From Rotaria sp. Silwood1 (taxonomy: Eukaryota; Rotifera; Eurotatoria; Philodinida; Philodinidae), in assembly GCA_905250075.1 (NCBI GenBank), contig CAJNOP010000013.1:2090188-2154187 (forward strand): a stretch of 64,000 nucleotides of DNA, given 5' to 3'. A program made the position numbers and the translations under genes. Shown one piece after another: positions 49,670-60,802 of the stretch (its first letter is position 1; each line of letters begins with the position of its first letter). The notes under the pieces are model-generated. The model searched no databases and had not been told where the DNA came from. It saw nothing but the letters and a program-made list of their open reading frames with translations.

Positions 49670-52600
49670 TTATTCATTATCGCCACCTTGTATCGCTTTA
49701 AGAAAAGCTGTTTTACGTTGTTGAACACGATTCTTGCGTGATGATCGAGCAAGTTTAACTTTATTCCAACTAAAATATTGATTATAGATAAAGATTCAAA
49801 GAAAATTTTTCTAATTAATTTAATTACCGTTTTGGTTTAGGTGCATCAGCTTTCTTTTGTTTCTTAGGTGATGGTGATGGATCAGCACGAATAGCAGCAT
49901 GTGCAGCTTTATATAAAGCTTCAAACTAAAGAACAATAGAAAAAATTTAAAGATTTGTATTTTTTTACAACGCATTAAAAGAAATCTTACCGAACTTGGT
50001 TCAATTCCAGCTTTAACAAAACGTGAAAATTGTTTAGCATAAAGATCTGGATTTTCGTCTTTAAGTGATGTCATATAATTTGCAACATGTAAGCCAAAAA
50101 TATGTTGACGATGAACATCAGCATCGAATTTTTTACCTTCTCGACTGTAGCCTGGAAATCGTCGAGTACTAGAAAAGAAAATCGACAAAGATTAGTTTAC
50201 TCATTTTTTTTCGTTTAAATAAAAATTAATATGTGCATCAGCAAGAAATAATCGTCATATCAAAATCAGAAGAGATGACAGAAAAAAAGTATATTCATCA
50301 TATGCACTTGATAGAAATAGACAAGAAAAAAAAACACAATGTGCAAAATCAGCAAGGGGCGAAAAGTGTCCATTAAAGTGGAACTCTACATTATTGATGT
50401 TCCGATGAACTTATATCTCATCAGTTTTTGCACAATTAATATACCTTATAGACATTTAGCTCATGTTTGACATTCGAAATTTTTCTATCCGACAATGTTG
50501 TGTACCGGGTGAAGGTGACGCCTCTTCGAATATTAGATTGACTGTTTCGATGTTTGTTGTTCTTCTTCCATGTATTAAGTACTCTCAAAAATAGATATCG
50601 GCTCTCTTGGAGTTTTAAATCATTCTTTCGAAAGAGAAAAATATTGCAATCCGGACTATCGCATCAGCTTTTGTATTTTTAGTTATATTTTCATCGAGAA
50701 CTATTATCGGAATTTAAAAAAAGGCCATCAGGCAAAATGCTTATAACTTTTGAACGAAGATAGCTAGAGTCCTGCGGTTTTCGCCATTCGAAAGGGAAGA
50801 CAAGGGGACGCCTTTTTTCTCCAATATTGTATAGGACAAAAATCATTTAAAAATCAGTCACCTCTACAAAATATCGACAAAATGTATAAAAAACGGTCTG
50901 CCATTCAGTTGAAATTTAGACGAAAAGTAAGAAAATATGCTTAAAAATTACAAGAACTCTATAGTTTTCGTGCAATTGAATAGACAAGTTTATTTGTTCA
51001 ACATTAGGAGGTAGAAAGATAATCATTCGAATTATATCTTGAACTATACATCTGAAGTTCCTCTATCTAGACCAGATCTCAGAACCAAAATTTCATCGGA
51101 ATGACAGATCGTTTTCATGCATTTTTTCGATGTTTTGAAGAAATGACTGATTTTTAAATGATTTCGTCCTATACAATATTGGAGAAAAAGGTGTCCCCTT
51201 GTCTTCCCTTTCGAATAGTGAAAACCGCAGGGCTCTGGCTATCTTCGTTCAAAAGTTATAAGCATTTTGCCCGATGGCCTTTTTTTAAAATTCCGATAAT
51301 AGTACTTTTTTTTGTTGAAAAAGTTTTATAATTAAGTGCAAAATCAGCAAGGGGCGAAAAGTGTCCATTAAAGTGGAACTCTANNNNNNNNNNCTACATT
51401 ATTGATGTTCCGATGAACTTATATCTCATCAGTTTTTGCATTGTTAAGTATATTTTCATCGAAAAATAGTGTGTTTTTTTTAGTCGAAATAGTTTTATAG
51501 TGACTAAGTGCAAAATCAGCAAGGGGCGAAGTGTCCATGAAAGTGGAACTCTTCATTGTTGATCTTCCGATGAACTTATATTTCATCAATTTTTGCACAT
51601 TTTATTTCAAACTATAGAATTCTCAAAAGTCTATTACAGTAGTTTATTCAATCGAATATCGAGTCAGTCAATATATTCGTATTTTGTCACTTTTAATTAC
51701 ACCTCGTTTCTACTAGCTCAAAACAGCTAATACTTCAGTAATTAAGTATTGTAATTATTTTAAAAAAAATATAAAAATAATAAATTTATAGATTATGTTA
51801 ATTGCTATTCTATTCAACAAATACAAAATCAGCAAGGGGCGAAATAAGTCCATTAAAGTGGAACTCTTCATTTTTATTGTTCCGATGAACTTATATATCA
51901 TCATTTTTTGTTTTGTTGATTATATTTATTTTTATATTATAAATAAGTGCAAAATCAGTAAGGGGCGAAAAGTGTCCAATTAAAGTGGAACTCTTCATTT
52001 TTTTTTAAAATTTTTCCGATGAACTTATATTTCATCAACTTTTGCATCTTATTTTTTTTCTCGATTTTATATTTACCTATGAGGAATATCAAGTCCACCA
52101 TCAACAGCACCCTTCAATGCACCAAAAACTTTGGCACCTGTTGTTGTACGTGCTAGACCAACATCAAGGTAACATCGAAATGGACGTTTTTGACCTTCAA
52201 CTGCTTCATTTTCGAATTCACCACCTGTTATGTCAGTTGTTCCTTTGTATACATTATCAAGTTTATGTTTTTGTAATGTACGTCGAGCCAAAAGTAAACC
52301 GGTACAATAAGCAGCAGCATAGTTTGTTAAACCAAGTTTAATACCATATCGTGGTAATTCATGAGCGTATGCTGATGCTACAACATAATCACCTTCGATA
52401 CGTGCATAAGCAATCTAAATAAATAACTTTAAACTATGGGAAAAAAAAAACAATTTTTTTTTTTTCATACTTGACAAATAATATCTTTGTTGGTCAATCG
52501 AACAATAAGTCGATATTTGGGTGTATTATATTTATTTTTATCTTGATGGATAAGTGCGTGACGTGCGTAAAAATCAGTTTTACCCTCTACAATTTTAATA

Positions 52601-52770
52601 AGATTAAATAAAAAACAAACAACAACAACAATAAATACTAACGTCGACGTCGTTTGGATTTTACTTGATATCTTTTAAAATAAGCTTTGTTTTTAACGAC
52701 TTTGACAAAAGCCTAAGACGAAATACAAGTGTTCAAAAAGATGAAAAAATTAAGAAAAAATTTTCACCAT
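49670..52770 (-). CDS. RPL5: ribosomal protein L5 (uL18)
   Basis: Seven minus-strand exons in transcript order: 52768-52770, 52643-52712, 52471-52586, 52077-52414, 49991-50168, 49828-49925, 49670-49769. They give 300 residues; human RPL5 has 297. The first coding exon is only the ATG. Recognisable blocks are [102 protein letters not shown], and the basic [15 protein letters not shown] tail. RPL5 joins RPL11 and 5S rRNA in the 60S central protuberance (family knowledge). Intron 4 (50169-52076) is 1.9 kb and hosts the snoRNA array; vertebrate RPL5 also hosts snoRNAs. The gene is divergent from DCTN3. Confidence 0.98.
50341..50433 (-). ncRNA. C/D-box snoRNA copy 1 (snR60/U80-like)
   Basis: Read on the RPL5 strand: an 8-bp terminal stem (GTGCAAAA with TTTTGCAC), C box CTGATGA (50418-50424), a guide block ending AAGTTCAT, D' box CGGA (50401-50404), an internal TCCA/TGGA mini-stem, a guide TTTTCGCCCCTTG, and D box CTGA (50349-50352). 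The length of 93 nt and the intronic, host-strand position fit splicing-dependent processing. The guide next to D is complementary to AGGGGCGAAA of 28S rRNA (recalled sequence), the site of yeast snR60 and human U80. Confidence 0.85.
50699..50925. repeat. foldback element, left arm
   Basis: Starts CTATTATCGGAATTT and stays complementary to 51080-51304 for roughly 210-225 bp with few mismatches. For example, AAGGGAAGACAAGGGGAC and CTCCAATATTGTATAGGAC are matched in reverse on the right arm. Non-coding; MITE or foldback type. Confidence 0.85.
51080..51304. repeat. foldback element, right arm
   Basis: Inverted copy of the left arm, ending AAATTCCGATAATAG. With its roughly 150-170 bp centre the element spans about 50699-51304, between snoRNA copies 1 and 2. 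Confidence 0.85.
51336..51440 (-). ncRNA. C/D-box snoRNA copy 2 (interrupted by assembly gap)
   Basis: Same boxes and both guide blocks as copy 1. Ten N lie inside it at 51384-51393 with CTA repeated on each side, so the true sequence here, and perhaps the copy number, is uncertain. The 5' end reads TGCAAAAACTGATGAG on the minus strand. Confidence 0.75.
51384..51393. other. assembly gap (10 N)
   Basis: A run of ten N inside snoRNA copy 2. The flanks CTA/CTA look like an overlap that was not merged. Confidence 0.95.
51508..51598 (-). ncRNA. C/D-box snoRNA copy 3
   Basis: Minus strand: stem GTGCAAAA/TTTTGCAC, C box TTGATGA, invariant AAGTTCATCGGA block, D box CTGA preceded by TTCGCCCCTTG. It differs from copy 1 in the linker (loss of two bases next to the guide, GATC in place of GAAC-type bases), not in the guide cores. 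Confidence 0.85.
51823..51912 (-). ncRNA. C/D-box snoRNA copy 4
   Basis: Has the best C box of the set (ATGATGA, matching RUGAUGA) and D box CTGA. Both guide cores are unchanged. The terminal stem is weaker (CAAAA with TTTTG) because the outer GTG/CAC pairs are lost. The guide extension reads TTATTTCGCCCCTTG. Confidence 0.8.
51947..52046 (-). ncRNA. C/D-box snoRNA copy 5
   Basis: Closest to the RPL5 exon that precedes the intron. Minus strand: TGCAAAAGTTGATGAAATAT, invariant AAGTTCATCGGA, a longer A-rich linker, guide TTTTCGCCCCTTA and D box CTGA. The terminal stem is TGCAAAA/TTTTGCA. Confidence 0.8.
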
Positions 52771-53001
52771 TATAAATTTAGATGGACGATCGCTGGTAAA
52801 TTTGATAAGCAAAAGAAACAAACAAACAATCGGTGGAAGACTACCCCCGTTTGGCGACCTCCACGAAAACGTTATTTAACATGACTAAAACAACCAATCA
52901 TAAGTGTTTAAACGACTAATGCATTTTCGAAAGAGAAGGATAGTTAACGAAGTTAGATTGGTGCTTTTCATTGAAATATTAATTGTCAATATATCTACGC
53001 G
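52771..53001. promoter_or_regulatory. RPL5-DCTN3 divergent promoter
   Basis: Only 231 bp separate the RPL5 ATG (minus) from the DCTN3 ATG (plus). The middle is GC-richer (around 52830-52870, TACCCCCGTTTGGCGACCTC), with pyrimidine-rich sequence on the RPL5 strand such as TTTGTTTGTTTCTTTTGC, as expected near ribosomal-protein starts. No TATA box is evident. Confidence 0.6.
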
Positions 53002-54492
53002 ATGATCTCAGGTAGAAATTGTAAAAAAAAAGGCTTTTAATTTAATTTAAAATACAAGAGAATAATTTTTTTCATCGCAATTAGATATTGAAAGAATCAA
53101 TCATTTAGAATGGCGTTTAAAACGTTTAGAAAATTTTATTGGAAAATCAGATAAAAAGAATGTATGGTGATAATATTCATCATTAGTTTTTTTATGATAT
53201 TAAAAATTTAATTTAAAATTTAGATTATCGAAATAATTAATGATCTCAATGAAAAAATTTTTCAACACGCAAGCAACATGAGTAATGCGAACATATTATT
53301 AAAAAAAGGTATATTTATTAAGAAAGTTTTAACTCTGTTCAAGACCATCTCGAGTCCGTACGCATCCTAGCCAGTTTCATCATATTATTATAAGTATACG
53401 ATATTAGATGAAATCGCTTATATTCTAGATGTATTCTACTGAAGACTAGTAGAATACGATAATAATATCTATCAGTTACGCTCAAATATAATTTAATATG
53501 AATAGATCATTCAGAAGTACATGTAAACGCTTGTTAATTACCTAGAGTTCGCTCCCAAATCCCATTAACATCCATAAGAAGTATTTAAACTGTGTCTATG
53601 AGTCGCTGGAACCGAGTTGCGAGATACTAATAAACACATCTCTCGGAATATCTCTGTATATAAAAATGTAAGGCCATAAGTGCACTACACAATTTAAAAG
53701 TAAATACAGAAATGTGTTTGGTATTTTCAGACAGCGACATTCATCACAGTTTATTCACTAACTAACCAAAAAAAAGGAGCATTTATTAAGATATAAACAC
53801 AAGATTGTTGATTTCTTTTTTGTTTTCAATCTTTGATCACTACTTTTTAACCATTAAATTAAATTTTCATTTTTATCTACAGCTGATATGATCAATCGTT
53901 TGACAAGTTCGGATTTTCAACGTTATCTAATGAGAGATCGATCAACAAAACTTGAACTTATTCTCGCTGGTAAAAAAAAATAATTTCTAATGAAAATATT
54001 TAATTTTTATTAAGTATTTATTAGATGAAGAGCGTATTTGTGAGGTAACAAAAAGTCTCTCCGAAATTGATACATTAGCACGTGCACTCGATAGTGAATA
54101 TTTTCAAGGTATATCGAACGCTTTGAAGCTATCTTTATTATTACTATAAATTAATTTTGATTAGAACTACCAAAATTATTCAATACATTGGATAAATTAT
54201 TAATTACTCATAATAATATTAAGGTTTGTAAGATAAACTTGAAAACATTTAGTTTTCTTTTTACGCTATTCTCAATTCTTTATAGAATCAATATGGTGAA
54301 TTTACTGAAGAGTTAAGCACCTTTTTACAAGATTATGCTGCATTTGTAAGAAATAACTTTTTTTTCTAGTTGATTATTAAGTTTATACTTAAATAGACTT
54401 TAATGATGGATGAAAATCTTCAACAGTATAAAACAGTTTTACATAAAAAACAGCATGGATCATCGACTGTCGAAGATAATCCAATTGAATAA
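53002..54492 (+). CDS. DCTN3: dynactin subunit 3 (p24)
   Basis: Eight exons (53002-53011, 53085-53161, 53224-53308, 53883-53969, 54025-54108, 54165-54223, 54286-54345, 54397-54492) give 185 residues; human DCTN3 has 186. It is helical and coiled-coil throughout: INHLEWRLKRLENFIG, then STKLELILADEERICEV (human SKLQFILAEEQFILSQV), a LARALDSEYFQELPKLFNTL block and the EFTEELSTFLQDYA block. p24 sits in the dynactin shoulder and helps link dynein to cargo and centrosomes (family knowledge). The first exon has only ten coding bases (ATG ATC TCA G). Intron 3 is 574 bp. AATAAA lies at 54756. Confidence 0.9.
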
Positions 54493-57400
54493 ACGTGGCG
54501 TTTTTTTAATTTTATCTGGTGCATTTTAATGAAGTTTTATATATATACATTGGTGTATATGTTATTCAAATTTTCTTTTTTAAATTGTTAAAAATTATTT
54601 TCCATTTATTTGTTTCTTTTTTCTAACATTATTTCAAAATGGTTTATTATGATCGGTGATAAGATATAGTATTAAAAAAATTGGTGTTGTATTAATATTC
54701 CTTCAAATAGATGAAAATCTGATTATCATTGTTGAATTGTATTATTGTCAAATCCAATAAAACGTATGAGTAACTCGTGAAGAATGAATTTTATTCTTTG
54801 AAAAGAAAAGAGAATAGCTTGATTAAAAAGATGAGTATATATTAATCAGACATCTATACAATCAACAATAAGCTTCAATCAAAATGATAGTAATTAACAA
54901 ATCTAAATTCAGTTTCTAACTAATTTTCCTTGAAAAAGTGAAAGAAAAAGAGATATTGTATTTCTATTCTTAGCTCATAATAAAAACATTTTAGTGAATG
55001 GGTATAACCACTTGCATTCTTCTTATCTATGATAAAAACTACACTTGAGAATTCAAACAATTTATATTGTAATGAGTTTTCTATTTTTTATGAATCAAAC
55101 TATATTTTGAATATTTTTTTTCCAGATAATTTTAAAATACTCAAAGCAATATTTACTCATTGACCACGATTATCATGTTGACTCGTTTGATTTTAAGAAT
55201 ATAATTACGTGTACATCAACTTCTATGTCATTGTTAATGATCATATTGTTTCAAAAATTGTTCGATTATGATAAATATTTTATTCAAAAAAATAAAATCA
55301 AGATTATGTTATTTAACTTCAATTTTCATTAAACAATGTACAAACATCTGAACAAACTTCTATTTAAAGTAAGATGGAAACCAATGTTTTTCAATTTTTT
55401 AGATAGGTTATAAATATAGTTTTTGTTAAATTAATAGAAGTAGGAAGGGATATAATGTGAATCTTATTTAATGCGTAGACGTATTTTGATAAACGAATGA
55501 AATCGGAATATGAAATTTTCGACTATTTATCGAATGAAAGTTGTACTATACTATCCCGGATATTTTAAATCAAATGTAGAAAATAGTGATATGTATTTTG
55601 TAGTATGTAGAAAGTTCTAGCAATATATTTAACACGTCAATAAAGACGACTGGTTAACATCAACACATCGAATTAATTTATTGTGAGAACAATAAAAATG
55701 AGTAGAACTGATGTCCGCATAAGAATAAATGAGAAGTAAGTGTAATCTTAATAACTTGACAACAAAAACAGCTAGCAAGCTGTCGTTTTGAGTAACCCAG
55801 CAGAGGAGAATTCTGGACGTTTTTTGATCTGATACTATATAAGACAAAATTGTATTAACACCCATCATCTTCTTAAAACATTTAACAAAAATACATAAAA
55901 GCGATGTTTTGTTTCAAGGAATTTTTGATCAAAACGTCAAAATATTTGTTCAAGAACTGACAGAATTCTATTCAATTTAACCGCATAACTATAAAATTAA
56001 ATCGAAACGAAACACAATTTGCATGCATTTTTTTTTTTGAAAAATTTTTCAAAATAATAGGCGTTAAAATTACATTGTCTTATATTGTATCAGATAAAAA
56101 GACGTCTGAAGTTCTGCTCTTTGTATTGTTGAAAACTGAAGGGCAGACATTTACGTAAGGTTCATTTTTTCAAAATTTTTTTTTAATTTACATCCATGTT
56201 TTTAGGAGAAAACAGTTAGATACATAAACAGTGCAAACGATCCTATTTGTACTGAATCGTTAACTAATTGAACAGACTTTCCTCTCTCAATATATGAAAC
56301 ATGTTAGACTAAATTAAGGTTTGTTGTTCTTATTTATATATAGAAAATTTTATCAATCTATTATTGGTATGATGATGATCATCATCATCTAGATATGATT
56401 AGTGATAAATAAATTTTGTTTTATATTTATGTTAACAGTCATTTATTAAATAGAACACAAGTAAATATATTATTTAATACAAAGTCTGTTTATTATCAAG
56501 TAGATAAAGTAAATATTATTTATTTTGTAGAGAACAAATACGTAATATATTAATGAAATGAATCATTATTATGATCTATTTTTATAACATTGTCCATTGT
56601 TTACAGAACAGATATCTGTTATTGGATATAGTCTTGATAAATAAGATATTATATTATTGAAATTTTAGATTTACTTGTACTCTATCATATAATCAGTAGC
56701 TAAATATTCTACAGCAAAAATAGTATATCTTGATTTATCAATGTATTATAAGTAATAAAGACTTACACTCATACATATTTTCTTGTATTGCGTTTATTTG
56801 AGAATAGAAATCGACCTCTATCAAAATAGATTCTTTCTCGAAAGTTCTCCTATTGTTTTATACTTAACTATACATGAAATATTACCATCAGATTTACTCA
56901 GTCAATAAGTAAAGGTTTACTAAATGTATGTTTTGTCTCGTATCTATTTAAGATGGTTTTATTTTGCATTTAGAAATATACTGACATCTATTATGAATTT
57001 TACCATGTTTTTCAAGTTAGTATTGAAAGTCAAAAAAATATGATTGGAATCCTATTTTTCACCTAACGAATAAGCAACAAAACTTGAATATACTAATAAT
57101 GAGAATGAAAATAATTATTTTGATTAAGACACATTCTAAATCAACATAATATCCAATGTCAGGTTATGCCCTTAATTCATTCTTCTGAAACTACACAATG
57201 GAAAATTTATAGTCTTAATACAAGTAGCTTCCATTTTCCTTTGAAGTGTTACTATTCTTCATAATGTTTTGATCGCAAGGACCAATTCGTCCTCGATTGA
57301 TTCACATGTACTGAAGTCATGATTCAGTCGCCGTCTTTACCTTGTGAAAAAACATGTTCAGTGTAAGCATGGCCTTAAAAATTTTTTGTTTGTTACTTTA

Positions 57401-58254
57401 TTTTTCTTCAAGCTACTATGTGGTTTTTTTTCTAGTGCATAAAGGCGGCTGCTCATGTCTAGTTTATTATTACAAAAGTCTGCGATAAATAAACGAAATC
57501 CTAATGATTAGCACATGCTGACATAATGAACCCATATTGTAGCATTGACTATTTAGAATACTGTTGAAATAGATTTTTCGCCTTGTGGGAACTTCCAATT
57601 AGATTGATCAAACTCATCAAGGAAAATGTCTGTCTTACTGAAAACAGGATTTATTCCTCAACAGACATTCTTAATAAGAAGCGAATATCTCAGTCATAAC
57701 TATGGCACTGGTTTTTCGAATGAAGATTTAGATGAAAACATTTGTGGCAAGATGATTGAAATAAGGTGATCTCAAGAAGAAGATGATATCTGAACTATAA
57801 CTTCAGATGGAGGGCAGGTTGGTGTTTGTGATCAGGTTTTATTGTCACATCCATGTACTTTAAATATCATAAAGAAAAGTTGTATTTGAATTGCTGGTTT
57901 CTATTACGATTAATAACAAAAAAAAAACTCAGAGATATTTCAAAGTAGAACTTCTTATGAATGGAAACTTGAAACATAATTGTTTATTTTTTTTTCTCTT
58001 GATTAATATGAAAATTTTTCATTTTTTCAGATTATCACATCTAGATTTTCTATTGCTTAAATAAAATGATTCTGCATTGATGATGTCAACTTTCGGAAAT
58101 AATCGAGATGACTACATCTTAAACAAATTTATGGAATTATTTTACATATGCTCAACAAAGATTATCGTGACATTTTGTTTTCATTTTATATTAAAATAAA
58201 TAAGAATAGTCTAGAATAATTTTATATATAAAATTATATTTTCTAGATGTAATT
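54493..58254. other. 3.8 kb gene-free stretch
   Basis: AT-rich DNA after DCTN3. Short open frames (for example minus 55629-55868) show no domain. A small GATGATGATCATCATCATC palindrome lies near 56370. No RNA gene or exon chain was recognised. Confidence 0.5.
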
Positions 58255-60522
58255 ATGTTTTCAAGTAAAACAATTTATTTATTAAATATTTCAATTAGAA
58301 AATTTTCTAATTCTTCATTGATTCGATTTGCATCATGGAATACGAATAATAAGTAAGAATAAATATTATTTGATTAGTAGATCAAAAATAATTCTATTTC
58401 TTATTTTTTGTACGTAACATAAAATATTAATGAATATTTCTTATCAAAATATCTCATATGAATTTCCCATTTTGATGATATATAGTTTTACCCTCGATAG
58501 AATATAGGATTAGCATATGACGTAATACAGTCATTACTCTCAGCATTTGTATTCGGTAACGCCATGGGAACATTTTTTCTTAAAAAACAAAAGTAGTTCA
58601 AGGTTGATCGAATGTACAGTAATACTTCTCTATAATGTACATCGATCGTTTAAAAGAACGTTTATTATACGGAAGTATTCAGTTTAGCGAATAAACTTGT
58701 GCTATGCTGTGAAATGAAGAAATGCATCTAGCATATCTGCGTCTTAGATAATAATCTAATGATTTATTCTCTTACTCATCTATTTTCGTATACATGATTT
58801 AAATTGAAAGATATTCTGAAACATGAACTAAAAGAAATGTTGCAGCATAGAGATATAAATTTGGATTCTCTACAAATCGTGACAGACGTTGTTGATATAC
58901 AGAAAAATATTCCTGACTTTCAACTATATTTTGATAGGGAGTTCTTGAGCTCTTCATACATACTCACTAACCCTAGGAGCAATTTTATGTCACCATGTAA
59001 TCAGCATGCTATCAAATGAGTAATCCGAAACAAATAACCGTCAGTGACTTGTTCATCGGTCATTCCATGGCTTGTGGTACTGAATTTTGCACACAAGATC
59101 TTGTGAATACGTGCGAAACAACGTAGCCACTCAGTTATTATTGAATTTCTAGAGATGATTGGTGAAGAAATGTATCGTATAATAGATAGAGAATAAAGTA
59201 ATCTTTCTGTAATTAGCAACAGCAGCTATATCGTTTTTCATATTTTAGTACTGCAGGGACAGCACGAAGAGCTTTTTCGATTATATTACAAGATTGTGTG
59301 CTTTTTCTTTCGAATTAGTCTCGATATCAATTAACGGGTAGCATAGATTAAATGTAACATTATCACGTTCTCTTTTTTTGGATCATTCCGACACACTTTC
59401 GGAACATCATTTGATAGAGCATTTTTTGGCTCTACAAAACTATTTCGTTTGTTTTTTCAAGAAATTTTTCTTATTGAAACAAAATTTTAAATATGATCGT
59501 TTGCCCCATTATCTTACTGTGATTTTGGTCAGTGAGTTGTTGCTCATGAAGACCAATCTAAAAAATATTGCAATTACTATCAATGGATAAAGATTTTTGT
59601 GCTCTTCACTTCTCTGACCTTTTAAATGTTTTTCATGCGAGACTCTGTGTATGATATAGTCATGCTCGTTCTGTCGGATGTGAACTATAATTCCGAAAAA
59701 AAAATATTATGAATACTAAGTTAAAGAGTACAAACGAATAGATCTTTTGAAAATCTCTACCATACATTTAAAAAAGCAGAATTTAAAGACATGTTTGTTG
59801 TTGGAAAAAATCGTTGTTAAAAAAAACTGCATCATTTTTTTCATATCTTTGATCGTTGCAGTTGAATCATGTATTTTGCTTTAACAATGAAAATCGTCCT
59901 TGAAAAACAAACTTGACAGTTTTGTCAAGCAAAAAATTCTCGCTCGAATGACTATACAAAGACTTACTGGTAGTGTATCTAAGTATCTAGTAAACAGAAA
60001 AGAAAGTGATATTGTCTCATTTCATCTACATCACTCGTTCGTTTTGATTCTAATCCGATAATTAATTCAGTATACTTAACCATAGTACTCATGATACAGG
60101 CAAAAGACAGTTGGACGGGGTCAAAAAAACATTGCATGTGTATTCACATGCTAGAGAGGCATTTTCGGCAAAAGTAGATTCATGGGATCTGAAACCGTTC
60201 ATAAGTAGGAGATGTTTACTAGTAGAGATTTTACTATAAGATAAATATTGATTCTGTATATTGAATAGAAGATTAGAAAAATAGTTTTTACTTTTTTTTC
60301 TGATTACTACATTATTTATATCTTTATAAATATTCATAAAATTAGATTTTTTTTTGATTTCGTAAGTTTTTTCATTGAATAAGAAAATCATTTCTACTAT
60401 CGATCAAAATTTTCTATATTAAATATGAAAACAATTATTTGTCTTTTTTGATTTATTATAGACTTCACGAAGTCGGTCTATTTACAGCTATAAAACAAGA
60501 AGGCAATTATGAAACAGGTCAG
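58255..60522 (+). CDS. POLDIP2: POLDIP2, 5' part only
   Basis: Exon 1 (58255-58352) encodes an Arg/Ser-rich, probably mitochondrial presequence (LLNISIRKFSNSSLIRFAS). Exon 2 (60462-60522) continues in frame with KLHEVGLFTAIKQEGNYETG and Q at the donor, matching the human VGVFEVPKQNGKYETGQ region. Good GT donors follow both exons and an AG acceptor precedes exon 2. POLDIP2 (PDIP38) is a YccV/ApaG-domain protein of mitochondria and nucleus (family knowledge). The next expected block (LFLH..FGYRG) is not found in the remaining 3.4 kb, which is largely occupied by a Rab gene on the other strand. Either the gene is truncated, or the Rab gene lies inside a very long intron. Confidence 0.7.
58885..59150 (+). 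repeat. degenerate dispersed repeat, copy D
   Basis: In POLDIP2 intron 1. It has the CTCTTCATACATACTCACTAAC block, TATGTCACCA, CCGTCAGTGACTTGT, TGGTACTGAATTTTGC, a CTTGTGAATA block and GTAGCCACTCAG in the family order. It aligns along its length with copies A and B. Confidence 0.7.
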
Positions 60523-60802
60523 GTATGTTATACAAATGATGAATGAATAGATGTCAAATATATATGTATATATATATATATTAGAATTTGAAAGAGCACG
60601 TCTATGTGTTCATTAAAGAACACTTCTTGTTATGATTTACAATTCTTTCTGTACAACAAATAATACAACTAATTTCGATGTATACAATAGAACAAAAAAG
60701 AAAAAAGCCTAAATTGAAATAATTTTTGTGCATGTCTGTGGTTCTATCACAGAGTTCTAATCTACATTGTGAAAATAAAAGAGAAAAATAAAATAATCAA
60801 TA

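Noticed and set aside
50341..52046. CRISPR-like array of similar repeats
   Set aside because: Units are about 90 bp with irregular spacers, have C and D boxes and terminal stems, and lie in an intron of a eukaryotic ribosomal-protein gene.
51795..52341. Plus-strand open frames over the snoRNA copies and RPL5 exon 4
   Set aside because: They are reverse-frame shadows of the snoRNA units and of the RPL5 coding exon.
53002..53011. DCTN3 start placed at a later Met
   Set aside because: The ten-base exon ATG ATC TCA G joins in frame to exon 2 and yields the expected length; a later start would cut into the first conserved helix.
56369..56388. GATGATGATCATCATCATC palindrome as a regulatory site
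   Set aside because: A simple trinucleotide run meeting its complement; too short and low in complexity to interpret.
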